This document shows positions 59,908 to 64,000 of a stretch of 64,000 bases of DNA, piece by piece. How positions within the stretch are numbered: the first letter of the stretch is position 1; every line of letters begins with the position of its first letter. The stretch covers positions 7,177,981-7,241,980 of the forward strand of contig NW_009799179.1 of assembly GCF_000213175.1 (NCBI RefSeq), read 5' to 3'. Under the pieces are notes generated by a model that was given only the letters and a program-made list of their open reading frames with translations, was not told the origin of the DNA and searched no databases. Position numbers and translations under genes: made by a program. The DNA comes from Neurospora tetrasperma FGSC 2508. Lineage: Eukaryota; Ascomycota; Sordariomycetes; Sordariales; Sordariaceae.

Positions 59908-60831
59908 TTAACCACGACTTCTGCGCTTGGAAGAGTTTGACGACTTGGAAGAACTACCAGTCAACATCTCCTTCCGCTTGACAATTGAAGGTGGGTCACC
60001 AGACGTCCTCCTAGATGAAGAGGAAATATCGTGTAGGGATTGCTCCTCTGCAACTCGCGCACGCTCCGATCGGTCATAATGGTTGGTGCTCCTCCCGGCG
60101 GAACTGCTGATCCGTGATGAATGCCGGTGCCTGTCTTCCTCCCCCGCCGAATAGTCGCCCGGGCTCAGATCGCTGGTAGTCCGGTGTCTGTCTGATGTTG
60201 TTGTCCGACTCCTGTGGTCGCCTGTGTACGTGGGACGAGTGGTACCGCCGGGATGCAAGTACTGGAAGGGATCGACTCCGCTTCCGGTTGAAGCTTGCCG
60301 CGAGATATCGTGGTGGGGAGAACTGCCTGATGCTCCAGGAGAGATATCGCCGTGGGGAGGAGAATCGCGAGAACGCCGAATGGGACCGGGTTGGTCTTTG
60401 ACATATGAATAATGAAAAGGCGAAGAACTCTGTTCCCTTTCAGCAGTAGTTGACGACCCGCTGGGAAGACGTGATGGAGGAACCGGTGACTGTTCCCGCG
60501 GGGTTCGCGAAGGTTCCCCACGAGAATTGCTCCGAGGCACCTCTATCTGGCCAAGAGCACCTAGCGGCACCGCGATCCGCTTTTCCTTTTTCCTACGCTC
60601 TTCGCCGTTCTGACGTCGTTGATACCGTTCGAGAGCTGCCAGTTCGTCCTTTGTCAGCTTGACGTCGGCCTTGCCCTTTGCTTGAGCCCGGCGAATCCGT
60701 GCCAGGGCAGACTCGAGATGGACATTGTCCTCCTCGTCGCTCGCCGAGTCCCCCGAATCATCATCTGTTGTGTCCGCCCCATAGATATGTCTTCCGCGTA
60801 ACCTCGCACTACCACCCCCTTTATTGCCCAT
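59908..60831 (-). CDS. Disordered basic/Ser-rich protein, N-terminus uncertain
   Basis: I do not recognise the family. From the first in-frame ATG (MGNKGGG) the product is 307 residues. It has an acidic patch (DTTDDDSGDSASDEEDN), then a helical basic region (RIRRAQAKGKADVKLTKDEL and RYQRRQNGEERRKKEKR), and then Ser/Arg/His/Pro-rich disorder with repeated SRT/SSR motifs. The C-terminus is KSSNSSKRRSRG. The same frame stays open about 327 bases further upstream, into the 3' end of the PRA1 gene, without an ATG, and encodes coding-like sequence (GRPSRRERARNGSDAEGWWG). A spliced N-terminal exon, a non-ATG start, or chance could each explain this; see findings. Confidence 0.65.
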   Translation of the reverse strand: MGNKGGGSARLRGRHIYGADTTDDDSGDSASDEEDNVHLESALARIRRAQAKGKADVKLTKDELAALERYQRRQNGEERRKKEKRIAVPLGALGQIEVPRSNSRGEPSRTPREQSPVPPSRLPSGSSTTAEREQSSSPFHYSYVKDQPGPIRRSRDSPPHGDISPGASGSSPHHDISRQASTGSGVDPFQYLHPGGTTRPTYTGDHRSRTTTSDRHRTTSDLSPGDYSAGEEDRHRHSSRISSSAGRSTNHYDRSERARVAEEQSLHDISSSSRRTSGDPPSIVKRKEMLTGSSSKSSNSSKRRSRG

Positions 60832-61064
60832 GTCGACACCCGTAAACCGAAGGGAATCGCTAGCGAATCTATTACCCAAAGGATTTGAAACCAACCCTGA
60901 CCCAACGCCTTGTGTAGTATGAGGGCCGCCGTCCTCGCTGTCCAGTTCTTCCACCACACGCCCAGAACCCCACCAACCCTCAGCATCACTCCCGTTGCGC
61001 GCCCGCTCGCGCCTCGATGGTCTTCCCCATTGGGGCGCAGATTTGGGAGCTCGCGGCCGACCAT

Positions 61065-61595
61065 TTAGACCGCCTCCCCGGAAAAAGCCTCGTCGATGGG
61101 CTTGTCCATAAGTGAAGCATGGCCAATGATGACCAAGCCGCTGGCGCCAATCAACCACATGACAGTGAGGAAGGGCGAGGAGAACAGACCGATCGGGATC
61201 GCAACGACGTACAGTCCCGTGTACAGCTGCGAAGTGGTGAAGCGGTGCTGGCCAATCTCAAGATCACGGCCGTCGAGCTTGCCAATGAACCACATGCCGG
61301 CAACGACGAAGACGATGTCAAAGAGCAGCCAAGGGTTAGTGAGCAAGGCGTAGATGCAGAGCATCACGAACACGACAGCATAGTTGCTGGAGAAGTGGCC
61401 CAGGTTATAGTTGACGCGGGACTGCATCTCGGCGAAGTTTTCGGGCTTGGAGAGGCGCTTGATATCGAAGAACTCCGAGAGAGGGCGCAGGTTCGAGAAG
61501 CGGTTCGCAATCGAGCCTGAACGGAAGTTCTGGAAACGCTCGCCCATGTTGAGGCGAGACGTCAGGACATCTATGGGGATCTGAATTCGCGACAT
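61065..61595 (-). CDS. PRA1/Yip3-family prenylated Rab acceptor
   Basis: This is a small Golgi/ER membrane protein of the prenylated Rab acceptor family, which binds prenylated Rab GTPases and may act as a GDI displacement factor. The single exon encodes 176 residues, the usual length. The N-terminal half is polar (NFRSGSIANRFSNLRPLSEF, ENFAEMQSRVNYNLGHFSSN), with the conserved RVxxNLxxFxxNY pattern. Two hydrophobic pairs follow: AVVFVMLCIYALLTNPWLLF with VFVVAGMWFIG, then LYTGLYVVAIPIGLFSSPF with TVMWLIGASGLVIIGHASL, joined by KLDGRDLEIGQHRFTTSQ. The C-terminus DEAFSGEAV is short and acidic. The gene lies just upstream of the disordered basic protein gene on the same strand. Identification is firm. 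Confidence 0.93.
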   Translation of the reverse strand: MSRIQIPIDVLTSRLNMGERFQNFRSGSIANRFSNLRPLSEFFDIKRLSKPENFAEMQSRVNYNLGHFSSNYAVVFVMLCIYALLTNPWLLFDIVFVVAGMWFIGKLDGRDLEIGQHRFTTSQLYTGLYVVAIPIGLFSSPFLTVMWLIGASGLVIIGHASLMDKPIDEAFSGEAV

Positions 61596-64000
61596 TGTGA
61601 CTGTGTGTAGAGTGGGTTGAATTGCACTAAGTGCGTAGCTGAGGTTGTAGGGAGTCGCACGGCGTTTCGAGTGCCAAAGTTGGTGTTGCGTGAGGCAAGA
61701 ATGGGTTTGAGGACAGGAGACGCGTGTTCAAGTTGCGGTGGGCTGCAATTAAGAGATCTGGCAAGAGCACGGTGGTCAGACTCGAGGGCGAATCAAAATA
61801 AAACGCTGGCGGGCGCAGCCACTAAGGTAGGCAGAAAGAAGGGAATGGCATTGGGCTAGCATGTGCAAAGCTATGAAGGTACCCGCCTCTAGTAGGTAGG
61901 TACGTAAGGTACCTAACGATAAGGAGCAGGCTGCAGAGAGGTCGGGTCCCTTTTTTTAATTGCGGTTACGCGAGCATGGCGGGGCGATGCCGCGATGGGA
62001 ATGGGACAAAGGGGTGTTTTTTAAGGAACATGGTTTCCTTACAACTAACGTACCTCTTTACCATGGGAAATGGGGGAAAGACGGTGGTCGTCAGGCTCTG
62101 TAAGCATGGAAGTCCAAGTTCACGATAGAGATGTTCGTTGGATGTTGAAGGGCGAGGAACAGCAGAAGGTAGGTAGGTATCCAGTCTTGAACAGTCTCCC
62201 CGCGGGCGGTGTTCGTTTTGAACGAAAGTCAGGGTCCGAAGATGGTGATGTTCCAGAATAGGGGTGGGTTCCCTTAACGCTAGCTGCCCTGACTCCGGTG
62301 CCCCAGTATGGTGGCGCTCCTTGCCCTGTGAACAGCCCCTGGGTCTGTGCTGCTGGCGGGTTGACCTGAGCGTGGTGCCCGAAGTGGCCGTGTCCGAGCC
62401 CTCCGCCGGTCAGACAAGTGGGGCTGAACCGCGGTGTCTTCCGGTGTCGAGTGTCGGAATTCCGTCTGCTTGCCCCTTTACCCGAGCAACGTCCTCGGAG
62501 GGTGGGTGGATGATCGATGGGATGAGGAATTCAGGAAAAGTTCACATTGAACAATCTGAGGGAGCTGTCAGGCTTTTAAAAGCGGCGACTATGCACAACC
62601 GATAGAGGGTTATCTCGCTTTCCAACAAGGAAATGGGATTGGGTCTTTCGGTCCGCCAGAGTGAAAAGCCATCGAAGCCCAGGCACCCATGGATCGCCCA
62701 TTGGGTGCTGATCATGTTGTTATGGCGACGGCGGGGTTGAAGGCTACCCCTACTAGAGGTAAGTACCTCTATTCTACAGTCTTGGATTCGCTGGATATGG
62801 TGTACAAGTGTGTAAATGACTGCATGCTGCGTGTTGACTGCATCTTTCCGTTCGGTCCCGTCCTGGTTCGTCCTCTAGACGAGGAATAAAAGTTGTAATA
62901 TCCAACAAACAGGGTTCCGTTTTGTATTGTACTAAGAGCAAATGATCCTTGCATCGGAGGAATACCCAACAAAGCCCAAGAATTACCCGTGTCGAAACCA
63001 ATATGCCAAAGCTAGGTACTTGCGGCTTCCTCATGTTGTGCATCAAACAAGACGACATGGATGGCAAGAGGGTCTCTACACTCCAGACAAGGAACATAAT
63101 CCACAGGCCATTTTCCCCCTTGGGATCGACCTTATCCCGAATCACTGTATATCAGATGTCGCTCAGACCCCAGTAATCTCTGGTCGCCTGTTTGACGGCC
63201 TGCCTCAGCGATCCGGCTTGTTGTTGTGAGCCTATCCACCGAAGGCTGGTCATACCGAAGACCAACTCATAGGAGATATCTCATCTCGGGCTGCCCTTAG
63301 GATGGCTTCGAAAAAGCTTTCCGTTTATTGCCACCGCTTCTCACGCGGAACATCTACTATTTCAAACGAAACTCGTTGTTGCAGTTGTTTCCGAAACACC
63401 AAAGTTGCAGGAGACCGCCTCCTGTGAGTCTCCTCGTACACCAAAGAGATGAAGACGTGACAGACCTTGGTGTCGGATGCGGGATCTGTCACGTCAGGAA
63501 GGCTAACATGATCGACCAATTCACGGACTCGGTCTCCAGAAAAAGGTTGTAAATGTCAGTGAAAGACAGACAAGTTCGCTGGGAGGTCAGGGACTCCGTC
63601 GCCCAAACATGTCTTGCGTGACATGGAGGTTCAAATAACATCATCTTCCTGAAAGCCTAAAAATACTTACTGGTCTTTCATCTGCTCGTACCTTCCTCCG
63701 TTTTGTCCGGAGTTGCACTTGGAAAGTTCTGTCAATGGCATCAAGTTGATGCGGCTTATGACGTTGTCCTGTCCCTCGAGTTGTCATTATGGAGGATGTC
63801 GACCACTACCTATATCAATAGATAATTCCCAAGAGACCTACCAGTTCCTTTCTGACATCCCATGTGAAGATCTCGCCAACCTGCTACACTCGTTCTGAAC
63901 CGCATCCGTCTTTCACCTTGCTACCTGTATCACCTCGCAACGGCTTGGTGCTCTCTCAAACAGCATCCTTGGCCCGCCATCGAGAAACCGTTCTACCGAT
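61596..64000. other. Intergenic right end
   Basis: These 2.4 kb hold the promoter of the PRA1 gene and no convincing gene. GGTAC-rich repeats lie at 61876-61917 (gtaggtaggtacgtaaggt), and a 7-bp-armed palindrome AGAGGTAAGTACCTCT lies at 62755-62770. Open frames near 62.3 and 62.9 kb have no family features. A gene that continues past the window edge could begin near 63.7 kb, but nothing supports one. Confidence 0.45.

Noticed and set aside
60654-61064. ATG directly after the PRA1 stop (TAAATG) opening a 136-codon frame
   Set aside because: The sequence has no protein-like features, and the neighbouring frame encodes clear low-complexity basic protein.
62264-63229. Several short open frames at the right end
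   Set aside because: They show no coding signature or family similarity, and none has a convincing splice partner.
1-64000. CRISPR array, dispersed 5S rRNA gene, telomeric TTAGGG tract
   Set aside because: I looked for regularly spaced repeats, the conserved 5S internal region and tandem TTAGGG, and found none.

Overview
The window is nuclear DNA of a filamentous ascomycete, most likely Neurospora or a close Sordariomycete. The evidence is short introns (about 55-160 bp) with GTAAGT-like donors and CTAAC/CTGAC-type branch sites, house-keeping proteins of filamentous-fungal type (a 478-residue complex I 49-kDa subunit and a PXR1 with a KKE/D tail), several long disordered Ser/Pro/Arg-rich fungal proteins, and a block of very A+T-rich, TpA-rich DNA that looks like repeat-induced point mutation (RIP). 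I found no rRNA, CRISPR array, or convincing tRNA gene.

Left third (0-18.4 kb) is a gene-dense house-keeping block: complex I 49-kDa subunit (-), RNA polymerase I/III subunit AC40 (+), NEDD8-activating enzyme UBA3 (-), Tel2 (+), Cox17 (+), an unrecognised coiled-coil protein (-), PXR1 (+) and a Lys-rich protein with a BTB-like C-terminus (+). Several pairs are divergent and share short promoters (nuo-49/AC40, UBA3/Tel2, coiled-coil/pxr1). Respiration (nuo-49, Cox17) and rRNA synthesis/processing (AC40, PXR1) are each represented twice, but I see no operon-like logic.

Middle (18.4-44.2 kb): an 8.2-kb stretch without a convincing gene holds the A+T-rich relic at about 23.1-25.2 kb. Then come a 282-residue disordered protein with repeated RRxS sites (+), a 1177-residue Zn2Cys6 transcription factor (-) and a 1464-residue Bem3-like PX-PH-RhoGAP (-). 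A further gene-poor stretch, 38.9-44.2 kb, contains a 358-bp element with 25-bp terminal inverted repeats flanked by TA, which I interpret as an undescribed Tc1/mariner-type MITE.

Right third (44.2-64 kb): a His/Pro/Arg-rich low-complexity protein (-), an MFS transporter (-), a 2EXR-domain protein (-), a thioredoxin-fold/PITH protein that lacks the redox CxxC (-), an Arg/Glu-repeat protein with a hydrophobic C-terminal segment (+), a disordered basic protein (-) and a PRA1/Yip3-type Rab acceptor (-). The last 2.4 kb shows no gene.

The observations most worth checking are the UBA3 gene model, which needs a GC-AG intron and a 6-nt microexon, and the TA-flanked MITE with its dense subterminal TAACGAT motifs. 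All exon joins were worked out by hand from reading frame, splice consensus and family conservation; no transcript or database evidence was available.
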